NCBI RefSeq assembly: GCF_016808335.1
Contig: NC_053153.1
Span: forward strand, 12,659,033 to 12,723,032
Source: Panicum virgatum
Taxonomy: Eukaryota > Streptophyta > Magnoliopsida > Poales > Poaceae
Reading direction: 5' to 3'
Length of the DNA: 64,000 nt
Positions 1 to 11,352 of this stretch are shown piece after piece (the stretch's first letter is position 1; every line of letters starts with the position of its first letter). The position numbers were made by a program, and so were the translations under genes. Under the pieces are notes generated by a model. That model worked only from the letters and a program-made list of their open reading frames with translations, did not search any database and was not told where the DNA came from.

Positions 1-975
1 ACCGGCCGATAAACCGGTCCAAACCGGTTACACATGCGATTTTAAATTTGGATTTGAATTCAAACCGGTCAAACCGGCCGGTAAACCGGTCAAACCGACC
101 GGTATACCGGTACGAACCGGTTGAACTGAGTTTTTTGAATTCAAATTTGAATTTGACCGGTTTCTACCGGTAACCGGTCAAACCGGTCCGGTTTACCGGA
201 ACCGGAGTGCTCCGGTTTGGGGTTACCGGTTGGGAAAAAAAAACCCTGGCTGTGTGTCGTCTGCCTCGAGCCGCGCCTGCTCTGGCTACAGCCTACAGCC
301 CACGCCCCCGCGCGCGCTGACCCACCCACCCGTTGAGCAGCTGAGCGAGTGGCTCTCCGCTCTCGTCATGGACGCCGCTCAGTCAGGGTTAATAATCCCG
401 ACCGGTCCGGTCAAACCGCCGCCCTCCGGTAGCGGTTTACCGAACCGGTTTGACCGTAAATTGGTGGAAACCGGTTGAATTCAAATCCAAATTCAAAATC
501 GCATGTGTAATCGGTTTGGACCGGTATACTGGCCGGTTTGACTGGTTTACCGACCGGTTTGACTGGTTTACCGACCGGTTTGACCGGTTTGAATTCAAAT
601 CCAAATTCAAAATCGCATTTGTAATCGGTTTGGACCGGTATACCGACCGGTTTGAATTCAAATCTAAATTTAAAATTGCATGTGTAACCGGTTTGGAACG
701 GTATACCGGCCGGTTTGACCGGTTTACCAAGTGGGCCTTAATGGGTCGTCTCATTTTTTTTCCTTTTTTGTTTAACTTTAAATGTCCGAAAAGTATGTTA
801 AACGAACGAATTTTTGAGAAATTTGACACCATTAGATTCGTCGCACCTTGAAGTATTTTTAGAAATTTTTTTGGGAATTTTTCATTTTTCGAATTCAAAT
901 TTGAATTTTGAATTTGAGCCAGTTTGGTACCGGCTCAAACCGGAACCGAGCCGGTCCGGTTTGACCGGTCGTGCG
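1..975. repeat. CCGGTTTGACC-type repeat array with an orientation switch
   Basis: The stretch is built from short units reading AACCGGTCAAACCGG up to about 230 and the reverse complement CCGGTTTGACCGG from about 400 to 730 and again near 920-970. AT-rich spacers of GAATTCAAATCCAAATT type separate them. Three head-to-tail copies of a larger unit start at 477, 591 and 654; each opens with GAATTCAAAT and runs into GGTATACCGG. The left arm at about 30-110 is the inverted counterpart of this unit, so the region could fold back. It looks like the subterminal part of a DNA transposon, but the left edge lies outside the window and no TSD can be read. The ORFs across it are repeat translations. Confidence 0.7.
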
Positions 976-1909
976 CTCAGTTCGCGTGGAAGTCTTCACC
1001 GCGAAACTTTTCTCGCCCCGGTTCGAGAGTTTTCGTGGTCAAGGATGGATCGCCTCGTCGCCCTCACCCGACGCCTCGATCAGGGTCGGTCGGGGACGAT
1101 GTGGCCCGTTCTGGCGGACACGCCGTGTCCCGTCGCCGTTGCTGGTGACACCTGCGGGAGGGAAATCTCGTGATGCCTTTTCGTTCGGATACGATGCGCT
1201 TTTCGGCTCCATCAGCCCGCACGGCCAGCTGTCATTTATTTCAACTCGTTTGCTTTCGGCTTATTTCGATTTGTTCCAACTCTCTCATAGAGTACTATTG
1301 CATTAGTTGGAATCAACCAGTTTTTTTTCAGACAAATATTTTAATTAGATATGTAAGTCATAAATATTTGGATCATTGCATCAATACAATAAACTACACA
1401 ATAAATTAAAATACATTCTAGATGATTAATATAAGAGGAAAAATGAACTATTTAGTGGCGGGCATTGCAATTAGTTAGTTGGTCTAAAAATAGTATTTGG
1501 ATTCTCACTTGCACCCTTACATCTAATAGTAGATCCTAGAATTTGATACTAAGTGCGCACAACTGTTTCTTACCCATCTCCTATATGCCACTTCTAGATC
1601 CTAACATTTTCAATCATCTACCGTTTGCCCCGGTGATGTATCACCGCCTTGATGCCGCATCGTTGATCTAGCAACCACTCCTTGGTTTCAGTTCTTAACT
1701 AGTGAGATTTTGTGTCAGGTTGTGTCCCTTTGAAGATACACATCTTTCCTCCTTTCTTCATTACTCCCGTGTCATGTCATAAAAATCCTAATGTTCGTAG
1801 GTCGTGAAGGCTCGAGAGTGAGATTTCACCCAGTATGTGACCTCAGACAGATGTACTTTCGTGCACTCGCGCAATACAAGATTGTCACGTTCCGTCATCG
1901 TGGATTGGT
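976..1909. other. Intergenic, nothing recognised
   Basis: The first 200 bases are GC-rich and the remainder is AT-rich unique-looking DNA. I see no gene, tRNA or repeat end that can be supported. Confidence 0.5.
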
Positions 1910-2514
1910 ATATATAGGCGCCCCGATGGACGGACGAGGGAGCAGAGGACCAGCGTATCTCCGTGCAAACCATGTTTGTTGGTGGTATGTTAATGTTATG
2001 ATGTGACGGAGACGTACGGCGCGCGCACGACCAGTTACCGGCTCACGTGGAGATGGAGTCTGACAGCGCTGCGCTTGCTGCCTAGCGAATACGAGATAGT
2101 GGTCTTGCAGATAGTGGTATTGCAGGCAAGTCCAAATGGCACCCGTCCTTCTCCGTTGGCTCCGATGGTAACCGGGGAGGAGAGCGATACACTCGGTGAT
2201 ACTGATGCGCAGCTTTCGCCTGCAACTCCCGTGGCCAAACGATCGTTGTGGTGCGAGACGCTCGAAGCCGATTCATGGCTGCCAAGAAAAGTGGCAGACC
2301 AAACGAAAACTGCCCAGTGACTTCTGAGTTTTGAGACGCACAAAAACTCAGGCTCACCTGATCATTTGGGGCCCTTGGCAAACCATCCAAGGCCCCTCAA
2401 AAAGAAAACTGAAATCTGTAACCACGGGCTGGTACCAACATAGCAACATAGCAAACACATTTCATAATACAAAGATAGTAAAACCAGGCACAGAACAACC
2501 GGAGTACGAGTATC

Positions 2515-5168
2515 TGTAACAACCACCACGCGGACAGTCCGCGAGGTGACGGCGGACAGTCCGCGAGGCGTCGCCCAGATATTTATCTGGATGGGCTTGG
2601 GACCCACTCGTCAATCCTCTCTTCTTCCTCTTTCCTTCCAGGGCCGAGCGGAGCTCGAGCTCCCGCGCCATCGTCGCCCCTTGCTTCGATCTCCCTCCTC
2701 CGTCCACCAAACCTTGATTCCTCGCATGAGAACATTCCTCGGCACCTCCTCCACCTTCCTAAACCCCTAAACCGGCTTATCCCCGGCCGGAATCTTTCCA
2801 CCACCGCCGGACACCATTGGGGGTGCTTGAAGCTTGCTCCACCGCCGACCCGCCTCTCCGGTCGTCCTCCACTCGAACCGACCGCGGGAATGGATTCGTG
2901 GTGAGTCCCTTATGCTTCACAGCCTTTTTCCCCTTCCATGACGTGTCGCCGGCGCCGGAGCACGGCCTCCGCCGTCGCCGCCGCCCTTGCTGCCGCCTAG
3001 GGCGAAGGTCAGAAATTAGTTATCGCGGACGGTCCGCCTGGGAGGCGCGGACGGTCCGCCGGTCAGGTTAGTTTTTGTCCAGAGACGATGTTGCCTCTGG
3101 TTGTTTTTGCAAGGTTGACTGCGGACAGTCCGCTATGGGGGAGCGGACGGTCCGCCGTTGAGGCTTGAATTTGTTCCAGAGACGATGTCGTCTCTGGGGG
3201 TTCGCAGGGGTGAACTGCGGACGGTCCGCCACTTGGGCGCGGACAGTCCGCCACTTGGGCGCGGACAGTCCGCAGTAGAGTCTAGGAAATTGTCCAGAGA
3301 CGTTTTCGTCTCTGGTGGGTTTAGTACTTGAACTGCGGACGGTCCGCCAGGGGTGGCCGGACAGTCCGCAGGTAAAGTGGGAAAAAGTTCCAGAGACGTT
3401 GTTGCCTCTGCTGGGTTGGTAGGATAGTGCGGCGGACAGTCCGCCACTCGGGCGCGGACAGTCCGCAGGGTAATTCAGTTAAAGTAAACTAGTTACATTC
3501 TTGGGCTGCACTCATTTAATTCATATGCATACGTGTAGCATCCGCATCTGAGGGAGCCGTCTTTGAGGCGATCGCGGCACCACAAGAGCAAACGACGCAA
3601 GCCCAAGAGGAGAGGTGTGAGCACCCGGCCCAAGGCCCGTCTGGCCCCAGTGTTGAGCAGCAGGCGCAAGGCAAGCCCCGGTGCACATCCTAGTATTTTA
3701 AATTAAGACACCTATGTATGTTTCTACTACTTGTGCATTAAGTTCAAGAATTGTTTGGTACCCTAGTTGCATGATTCATAGGATTCCCGGAGTTATACTA
3801 GCATGTATAGGACGATAGTTGTGCTAAGCTTAATGTTACCGGTAGAAGACGAGTGGTCTCCTGCACTCGCGAGATGTAGGATGTTAGGAGTCGAGTAATT
3901 TCCGGTTACTCGCGAGATACATTATTATCTTTATATAATTCAGTATGTGAGATTGGTTTCGAAACGAACATGGAAATGTGAGACCGGGCGGGGATGATGG
4001 ATAGGTATGGCAGCAGGACAGGGTTCCTGGGTGTCTTAGCCCCGTCTGTGTCGATTAAGGACCGGTGGATGTGGCAGTGCTGATCGGGGATTGAACTGTA
4101 TTAACCGCATGCCGGGAGTAGGAGGTAGTCGAAACCGGTAAGCCGAGTACTGCCTTGCTTCGAAAGTACAGGAACCCGCACCCAACTCCTGGGGCGAGTC
4201 GAGTAGTCGCGGAGAATTGGGATGCATGTGTTTACTTTTGGTGGTCTCACGTTGAGCTCGGCTGACCATATGTCGTTGGGCTGGTTCCTGTAGTTCGAGG
4301 CGGGGAGGGGAATGGTTGGTATGTATAGTCCGACGGGGCAAATACGTGCCGTGTTGGTTAGGTCCACCTTGCAAGGTTAAATCGGATCGATTCGCCGTGT
4401 CTCGCGGTTATGAGGGCCTTGGTCTCTTTGTCACACCGTAGCAAAAATGTAGAATATGAGTTAGGTATGTTTATATAAAATATTGAGCTCACCAAATTTA
4501 TTTTGCTTGCATCACCATGTTTGCTATAGTAGGTCTTTGCGAATATGAGATGAGAGTTAATTTATATAGAATCTGAAGCTAAAATAATGAAAGTAAGGAA
4601 TTACTTTAGTTGCTTTTTCCGCAAAATAACCACCAGCCAAAAGCCTTGCATGTCTAGCTATGTGGGCTAAGTTATACCCACTGGTCGGGTAAGCCTTGCT
4701 GAGTATTAGAATACTCAGGGTTTGTTGCCAACATTATTTCAGGGCACGCAGACGTAGACTTCTGTCCCTGCTGCGCCAAGTTCATCCGCCGGGATGCAGA
4801 GGGATGGGTGGTCGTGGAGCCGGACGTTTAGTTAGGGATCCCTCTGGGGCTCACTTTTGGTAGCTGTAGGCCCCGTTCCTCTAGGCGAACTAGGATTTCA
4901 GTTTTGTAAAGTTTGGGAATTATGTATTTATTCAAACTCGGTTTGTAAAACTTAAGGTCAAGTTCTATGTATATTTGTTGTATATTTCAATTATGTGTCG
5001 TGCTTGTACCATCTGCGCCCACCTTCGCGTGGGACTATCGGTGATGTTTCGATCGGGACGTGGGTTGCGAAAGGATCGCCAAATTAAGCCGTTAAGCTAA
5101 TGAGCCCGATGTGTTCAAGTGACGGCCATTACGCTTAATTAGAGTTTTAATTTGGCGGTTCCGTCACA
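2515..5168. mobile_element. Solo LTR of a Ty3/gypsy-like retrotransposon
   Basis: The element begins TGTAAC and ends GTCACA, giving the TG...CA termini of an LTR. It is flanked by the identical 5-bp duplication GTATC at 2510-2514 and 5169-5173. At 2,654 bp it is long for an LTR and has no coding capacity, PBS or internal domain. The 3' half has GAGTATTAGAATACTC (4700-4715 region), a small palindrome of a kind I associate with long grass gypsy LTRs. The simplest history is insertion of a full element into duplication copy A followed by LTR-LTR recombination. The lineage (Tekay/Del-like) is a guess. Confidence 0.88.
2527..3475. repeat. Two interleaved palindrome families in the solo LTR
   Basis: The motif GCGGACNGTCCGC, itself a near-perfect palindrome, recurs about a dozen times between 2530 and 3470, often in pairs about 15-20 bases apart. 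Interleaved with it are four copies of a second palindrome, CCAGAGACG(N)4CGTCTCTGG or close variants, near 3079, 3176, 3295 and 3390. Together they form four degenerate tandem units of about 100-115 bp. The array lies in the 5' part of the LTR (U3-like), where enhancer repeats are expected. The function is unknown. Confidence 0.8.
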
Positions 5169-5529
5169 GTATCCATGTCAAACTCGCGGCAGTTTGCTGA
5201 TGACACTTGAGACACGAGACAATGCCATTGCAGCCAGTCCGATAGCAACTAGTGAGAGAGATACCATGTTTACTGATACACAGCTTTGTCCTGATGACAC
5301 CAAACAACCATGTGGTATGTTAATGTTATGATGTGACATGCTGGTACGTGGCAACCGATGACTGGCTGCTAAAAAGTGGTAAACCAAACAGAAACCGTCT
5401 GAGTGACTTCAGCCCAAATAAACCAGTATGGCGATCTAATGATCTATTAACTATTGAGCATGATCTCGGGACGCTCCCTTGAATAATCATTGTAGATAGA
5501 ATATAGAAAAACATAAGCTCTTCACAGAC

Positions 5530-5700
5530 GCCTAAGGTTGCTAGGTCAAGCGGCGACAGCAGCCGGTTGGCACCCCGCAAGTCACGAGTTTGAACCCCGG
5601 CTGGGGTGAATTTCCGCCTGCGGGTAAAAAAAATCTCCCTCGCTGTGCTCGCCGCAAGGCATGGCCCTTGTGGGCATGGGCAAAGTCCCTGGAAGGAACA
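5530..5700 (+). mobile_element. SINE-like tRNA-derived insertion
   Basis: This block interrupts the collinearity of duplication copies A and C: 5530 and about 5700 abut sequences that are close together at 28290-28490. It contains an RNA polymerase III B-box-like stretch (GAGTTTGAACCCCGG, 5586-5600), followed by GC-rich sequence and an A-run. That arrangement fits a grass tRNA-derived SINE. The A-box is not convincing and no clean target duplication was found, so the class is tentative. Confidence 0.4.
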
Positions 5701-6642
5701 AAATTGGGTGTTTCGAAGATAACGACATCAAACAGAAAGGCAAGGAATCAAATTCAGTTCAAGGAAATGTATTTCTAATGAAAAGTGGAGGGCCTTGTGA
5801 CTTCGCCAACGACTTCCCCATTCGGTAAGATTTTTTTAGCCCAAGCCCTTATTTGTTGAGGGGAAACAGTCCAATTTGAAGTTGTTAATGTTTATATTGG
5901 TCAATCATAAAACCAAAATTGGGTGTTTTGAAGATACCTACATAGGAAAATAAAGCAAGAAACCATCAGGCCATCTGAATCATCAAAATGAAGAAATTTG
6001 AAGAACACAAAGTGCGCATCATGTTTTCTATGTACATATCGCTTGTATGCTCATGCTGGCTTCCAGGTTAATAAAAATAAATATAAGCAGCATCCTGTTT
6101 CACGTCTGAACATGACTTCCCATATACAGCCTAGAAACAAGAACGACTAAGAATTCTCCACGGTGGCATAATTTCATGAGCTGATCACAGCAGGAGTGTT
6201 TTGGCACACGGACACAATGACACAAGGTCATCCTGAAATTACACTTGAACCAAAGCTACATTCAAAACAACTCATATATATATTATGCTCATGCCATCCA
6301 GTGTGGATATCCGATATAGTATTTTTTTCCCCCTCGAAACTGATGGCAGGAAGCTGCACTCATTGTATTGAGAAGGAATATTAGAAAAAAAGAACAATGC
6401 ACAAGTAACAACATAATTAGTGAATGAAAAATAAAATTCCCCTATTTCTTTTTTGTCTTTACGTTCGCTTGTGAATTACTAGCTAGTTAGGACAGATATA
6501 CTCACGCCAATTTTTGTCTACCTTATTATTATCAAACATAGCAAAACTGGTTATGAGAATTTGGTCAACTCCATTGTTCAGATTACAGGAAAGAGTATAC
6601 AGGCACCTGTAGAGTATCACCCACAACTAAAATTATGAAATA

Positions 6643-6881
6643 CTACCTCTGGCCTCCCTACCCCTCGCCCCCCCCCCCCCCCCCAAAAAAAAGAAGTCAT
6701 TCTAGGATTCAAAATTTGTCCCAGAAAATAAGTTATTGACCCTATTTAGAAAGTGCATATGCATGTAAGAATTAATTACTGATAAATATGGATAATAAAT
6801 AGGGGCAAATATGGTTATTTTACCTTCTTATTAATTTGTCCTAAAATTTCTAGAATGACTTGTATTTTGGGACGGATGGAG
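6643..6881. mobile_element. Degenerate Stowaway-like MITE
   Basis: The right end reads TTGGGACGGATGGAG followed by TA, the usual Stowaway terminus and TA target. The left end (CTACCTCTGGCC after TA) has decayed. A C17-A8 homopolymer run at 6668-6692 lies just inside it. The interior is AT-rich and non-coding. Confidence 0.55.
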
Positions 6882-7610
6882 TAGGCCTTACCCACTGCCC
6901 TATTTCCTTTCCAACTCTCACAACTAAACTCTTGAGATAGCTCAGCAAAGAAAGTATAGTATTAGCTTCATCTGCTATTTTTAGAAGTCTTAATCATCCA
7001 AGTGCTACATGAAACATGGTGTGGGTGCTAGAAAACAAAACTGAAATCATTGTTCTAACCCTCCAACCTTGATTACAACTTGAAGAAAGCCCTATAGATC
7101 ATGTGCAAACTAGCTAGAATGTTGTCAACATGTCCGAAAATTTTAATGACCAATGTGACTTTCGTAACAGTAAACGTAGAAGACCACAATTGAGTTATAA
7201 AGTTTCCATTTGACCAGTGAGGCAACTAGGTTTTTGAACAAAATTAAACCCAACAATTTAAGCAAAGTAGAGCAGCCTACTTGGAAAAAAAAGAAATTCA
7301 AACTACACATATGAAAAAGCATACATACTTTTATTTTGCAGTAGGAATCTAGCAAAATTTATAAACAACTGTTCTCAGAAGTAACAAGAGACACAAATAA
7401 GAGCAACTGAAAAAAGTCGCAATGCATATTGCAGGAGACACAGTTGCAGAAGTATCCACTTAAAACTTGCTCTCACCGCAAAGTGATACGATAAGAGATA
7501 TTTTGAAAGCAGCCAATTCACTGATAGAAATATCAAAAAATTTAATAACTGTGAATTGTAAATCACTTCTTCTTCTTCTTCAGAGAAACTACAAATATAC
7601 ACCAAACCAA

Positions 7611-8067
7611 ACATCTCTCATACCCTTTATTCCTCCTCTCCAAGCATGTAGGAACATTTTTTTTCAAACATATAAATAGGATACAGAGCAAAATCTCCAT
7701 GGTCCTGCAAAGGCTGCCAACACATGGCTGCTTGACGAAACTACACAACACTGGAGGCGTGCTCCATGAGCAACAACTAGTTAGAACAACACAAATTAAT
7801 ATAGCTAAAGGCAGACAAATGCACCACCAGTATGACACAGACACGATCCCATGGAAACCATCTAAACTAGTGCATCGATGGCCTCATAGTCACCTCCGAT
7901 CGATGGACGGAGAGATGGCCCTCAGCGCTGCCGCAACTGCACCTCCTTCTCCAGCTTCCTCTACGGCGATGCCAATATTATCGCCGTCTTCTTCGCCACG
8001 GTCCTGACCTAGGCCTACACATAGCTCTCTCGGCCGCTTGAGAAAGTTTCATTCTTGCTTGCCCTCA
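7611..8067. other. Intergenic, no gene supported
   Basis: Collinearity with copy C is lost here. A short open frame (7910-8007) starts ATGGACGGAGAG and is Ala/Ser/Pro-rich, with no recognisable domain. The stretch ends at the A of the A/T Helitron target. Confidence 0.4.
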
Positions 8068-8238
8068 TCTATTATATTATTAAAGGAGTGTTAAAAGAAG
8101 CCACCACGTTCGCCGAGAGGGTCTAGAAATTCCCACGTTAATCTAAAAAAGAGAAGGATTTGCACTGTTGGATTTTATGAAGATCTAACAGTCAAGATTA
8201 ATCCAAAGAGTCCACATCAAATACAATTAGTAACAAAG

Positions 8239-8548
8239 AGTCCACATCAAATACGATTAGTATATATAATTTCGGAATTTATAAATTAATAAAACTTGCC
8301 TTCGATTAAAAATCCTTACCGAATACGATAAGTAAATAGCTACTAAAAATTATTTTGCTGTACGCCTAGAGAAACTGATTAGGCTAACAGGCGAGTCCAC
8401 ATCAAATACGGGTAGTATATATAATTTCAGAATTGATAAATTAATAAAACTTGCTTTCGATTAAAAATCCTTACCGAATACGAAAAGTAAATAGCTACTA
8501 AAAATTGTTTTGCTGCATGCCTAGAGAAACTGATCAGGCTAATGAGCA
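8239..8548. repeat. 155-bp tandem duplication inside the Helitron
   Basis: Two adjacent copies (8239-8393 and 8394-8548) begin AGTCCACATCAAATACG and end around CTGATYAGGCTAA. They differ at a handful of positions. Part of the unit start also occurs near 8211, suggesting an earlier duplication. Confidence 0.85.
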
Positions 8549-9529
8549 CTCCAACAAAACGACGGGAATGACTTGCATATGCCCGTATTGGGCTATGGAA
8601 TTGTAGTTCAAATATTTGTGATACATGTATCCATATCAGATTGTTTCAATTTGGGCATCGTGCGGGTGTGTTCTTTCATGCTGTGGAGTGTGGCTTCCAT
8701 CGCCAAACTGTACGTCTGTATGTCGAGCTGAAGCATTACGAAGATCTAACTATCTAGACTAACTCAAAAAATCCATATCAAATAAGAATACTATATATAT
8801 TTAAAATTTTAAAAATTAGGAAATTATCGTAAAGAAATTAGCAGTTTACACAATGGCTCCATGTCAAATCAGACTAATAAAAAATTAAATATGGAATTAA
8901 AGGATAAAGAAAGTTAGCAATCAATTTGCATACCAATTGGGATGCAAAATAGCTACAATAGAAGTCTATGACAAATACAATTACTAAATAGATATTTTTA
9001 GAATTTTATTTTATGAAATAAATTACAAACACACATGCTCACAAACATGCACACATACTCACCTCTATGAATACGTGCACGCAACTCTACCACTCTCGAG
9101 CACCTCCAGGGGATTGAGCAAGTAGATCCCAAAGTCACTACAAGCATCTCACTGTCGACTGGCATATCTACTACCACTAAATGTGAGGACTCATGCTGAG
9201 TCGAGAACTTTTAGTCTTGAACACAAGTGGACAAGTTCTACCATATGAGCTAATCTTAGTTTACATCTAATTTTAGAATTATAAATAACACAAAATATTA
9301 TTGTGATACTTTGATTAGTAAAAAGCTAAATTTAGAATAAAATTATAAAACTTAGTAATAATAGTATGAACAGTTGGTTCCATCGAAGTATAAATAAATG
9401 GCCCTACTTCTGGAATGCTTAAAAAAATGTACACATATACCTCATCACTATGAGAAAAAAAAGAAACTACCTAGATAAAAAAAAATGAATTTTATGTACA
9501 TATTACTATGATAGCTGAAATCAGACTAG

Positions 9530-9546
9530 CCGCGCTATTAGCGCGG
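9530..9546 (+). other. Helitron 3' terminal hairpin
   Basis: CCGCGCTATTAGCGCGG is a perfect 8-bp stem around one central base (or a 6-bp stem with a 5-base loop), 13 bases upstream of the CTAG end. It is the expected signal for termination of rolling-circle transposition. Confidence 0.88.
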
Positions 9547-9559
9547 GCCACCTTGCTAG

Positions 9560-10185
9560 TTGGGCATAAGAGGTGGACGCCCTAGTAGTAAGGACAACCA
9601 GGATCCCTTAGCCTGGGTAGCTGATCCAGATCCTAAAACCCAAAATGAAATTGAAGCAATAGCTCATAGAGGTTTTATGCTTGACGTTCTTGAGTTGACT
9701 ATAACACTCCTGATTATTCTGTTTGCCTTGGGGAGGTATTTGGTAAATTTGTTCAACAAGATCAAAGTAGAACGAATGTCCGGTAGGAAACCAAAAACAT
9801 AGTATGTTACTGTTACCGAAGCAAATGCTCGTATTGTGCCTTTAGGCTAAAGTCTAATCATGCTTTCTTTTCCTACCTGCAGTCCGCAGCAGACCATGGA
9901 CACAGCTGTACAAAATACAATATCCAGATTCTTATCATCTGTGCGAGATGATATGAGATCATCAGTTCAAGAGAAAATTAGGGTGGCAATGCAAGGAATG
10001 CGAGGGATGCTTCTAGAAGGCCGGTTCGGGCTGTCAACTTAATTGAGATGCAAGACATAGATGTTGAGCTTGTTGAAGAAGATGGTGAAGATAATATGCC
10101 CATCGATGGCACCACCATTTCAACTGGGAAGAAAAGGACCAAGACAATTTGGAAGGGAGATGGAAGATGTGCAAACTCCTGGTAA
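9560..10185 (+). other. Unrecognised exon-like open frames
   Basis: An open frame at 9560-9801 contains PDPKTQNEIEAIAHRG and a hydrophobic stretch. A GT at 9802, 80 bp of intron-like sequence and a TTTTCCTACCTGCAG acceptor lead to a second open block that starts near 9882 (reading PQQTMDTAVQNTISRFL). A third block from 10035 to 10185 in another frame is acidic (VELVEEDGEDNMPIDG) and ends at TAA. The frame continues upstream of the Helitron (about 8034-8067), so the Helitron landed inside it. I do not recognise the family. It could be a decayed transposon gene or captured gene fragment. It is not established as functional. Confidence 0.35.
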
Positions 10186-10199
10186 TTCATAATTCCCCA

Positions 10200-11011
10200 A
10201 CCTTGCCAAACCAGCCCTCTTTATGTTGCATTTGTTGTGATTTAGTTGCTGAAATTGGCTCCAGCTATAGGTTTTGGTTAGTTTGCTGCTGATCTATAGC
10301 TCTTTAAAATTTGGTTCTACCTGATGGGAATTAAGAGGTAGGACAGATTTGGCTCCAGCTAGGGTTCAGTTAGCTTTCTATTGGTCCAAAACTCTTCAAT
10401 TTTTTACTCTGACTGATGAGAAGATGGGGCAAATCTGGTTTAACTATTAGTTTGCCTTTCCATATTTAGCTTTGTATATTTGTAGCTTCTTTGAAGTAGA
10501 AGTGATATACGATTCACAGTTAGTAAAATTTTTGATATTTCTATCAGTGAATTGGCTGCTTTCAAAATATCTCTTATCCTATCACTTTGCGGTGAGAGCA
10601 AGTTTTAAGTGGATACTTCTGTAACTGTGTCTCCTGCAATATGCATTGCATTTTTTCAGTTGCTCTTATTTGTCTCTCTTGTTACTTCTAAGAACGGTTG
10701 CTTATAAATTTTGTTATATTCCTGCTGCAAAATAAAAGTATGTGTTCTTTTTCATGTGTAGTTTGGATTTTTTTTTCATGTAGGCTGCTCTACTTTGCTT
10801 AAATTGTTGGGTTTAAGTTTGTTCAAAAACCTAGTTGCCTCACTGATCAAATGGAAACTTTGTAACTCAATTGTGGTCTTCTAGGTTTACTTGTGAAAGT
10901 CGCATTGGTCATTCAAATTTTCGGACATGTTACAACATTCTAGCTAGTTTGCACATGATCAATAGGGCTTTCTTCAAGTTGTAATCAAGGTTGGAGGGTT
11001 AGAACAATGAT
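10200..11011 (-). repeat. Inverted copy B of the duplicated segment
   Basis: Reading the minus strand from 11011 downward gives near-identity to 7047-7560 (for example AACCCTCCAACCTTGATTAC). It continues past the end of that copy into sequence matching 30240-30420 next to the small gene. It therefore carries more of the source than copy A does. Copy A and copy B form inverted arms about 0.5 kb long, now separated by about 2.9 kb, half of which is the Helitron. Confidence 0.8.
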
Positions 11012-11352
11012 ATCCAATGGTGGCTACCTATGCCATCTCCAAATGGCTTCCACTTAGCATGGCTTGGGGGAGAGGAGTGACCCCATATATATAAGACTCC
11101 ATTGCTCATATGGCGTGCCATGTCTCCACCTTCTACCCTTTTCAATATTTCTAGAGTTTACTCCATCTTTATCCTATCATACAAATATCTTTTCTCTAGA
11201 AAATTTCAGACTTCACCATGAAGCATGAGAACTATACTCATACTTGATCTTATCCTCATGCATTGCAAAGTTAATTTCTTGTAATTTTTCACAATCTTCC
11301 AGAATGTTTCAAGTATGCATTGCATATTTCAACAAAACTTACCTAAGGTTAG
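11012..11352. other. Flank of the Tat retrotransposon insertion
   Basis: AT-rich DNA with no gene seen. It ends with GTTAG (11348-11352), the left target-site duplication of the LTR element. Confidence 0.6.

Larger units (their letters stand above)
1910..7610. repeat. Segmental duplication, copy A
   Basis: Excluding the solo LTR nested at 2515-5168, this stretch is collinear with 26395-30220. Matches include the block around 2100-2330 with 27540-27740 (a run around GGCTCCGATGGTAACCGGGG), 5230-5400 with 28030-28190, and 5940-6130 with 28565-28755. The two copies differ by many substitutions and small indels, so the duplication is old. The last 0.5 kb (7047-7560) also occurs inverted at 10500-11011. 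No conserved reading frame is shared between copies, so this is probably flanking, UTR or intron sequence of the small gene next to copy C. Confidence 0.8.
8068..9559 (+). mobile_element. Non-autonomous Helitron
   Basis: The 5' end is TCTATTATATTATTAAAGG, the TC start usual for grass Helitrons, preceded by host A at 8067. The 3' end is CTAG followed by host T at 9560. A GC-rich hairpin sits 13 bases inside the 3' end. Insertion is therefore between A and T with no target duplication. The 1,492-bp interior is AT-rich, lacks Rep/helicase coding and contains a 155-bp tandem duplication. It interrupts a longer open frame that resumes at 9560. Confidence 0.88.

Noticed and set aside
437..898. 133-153 aa frames in the CCGGTTTGACC array
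   Set aside because: Translations of short DNA repeats (RFDWFTD and NRSVYRSKP) rather than a protein.
2035..2343. 102-aa minus frame, with a partial counterpart at 27493-27753
   Set aside because: The two duplicated copies shift frame relative to each other, so the reading is not conserved.
4036..4374. 112-aa minus-strand frame in the solo LTR
   Set aside because: LTRs do not encode proteins and no family is recognisable.
8239..8548. Short direct repeats considered as a CRISPR-like array
   Set aside because: Only two copies, with no spacers, in a plant Helitron; it is a simple tandem duplication.
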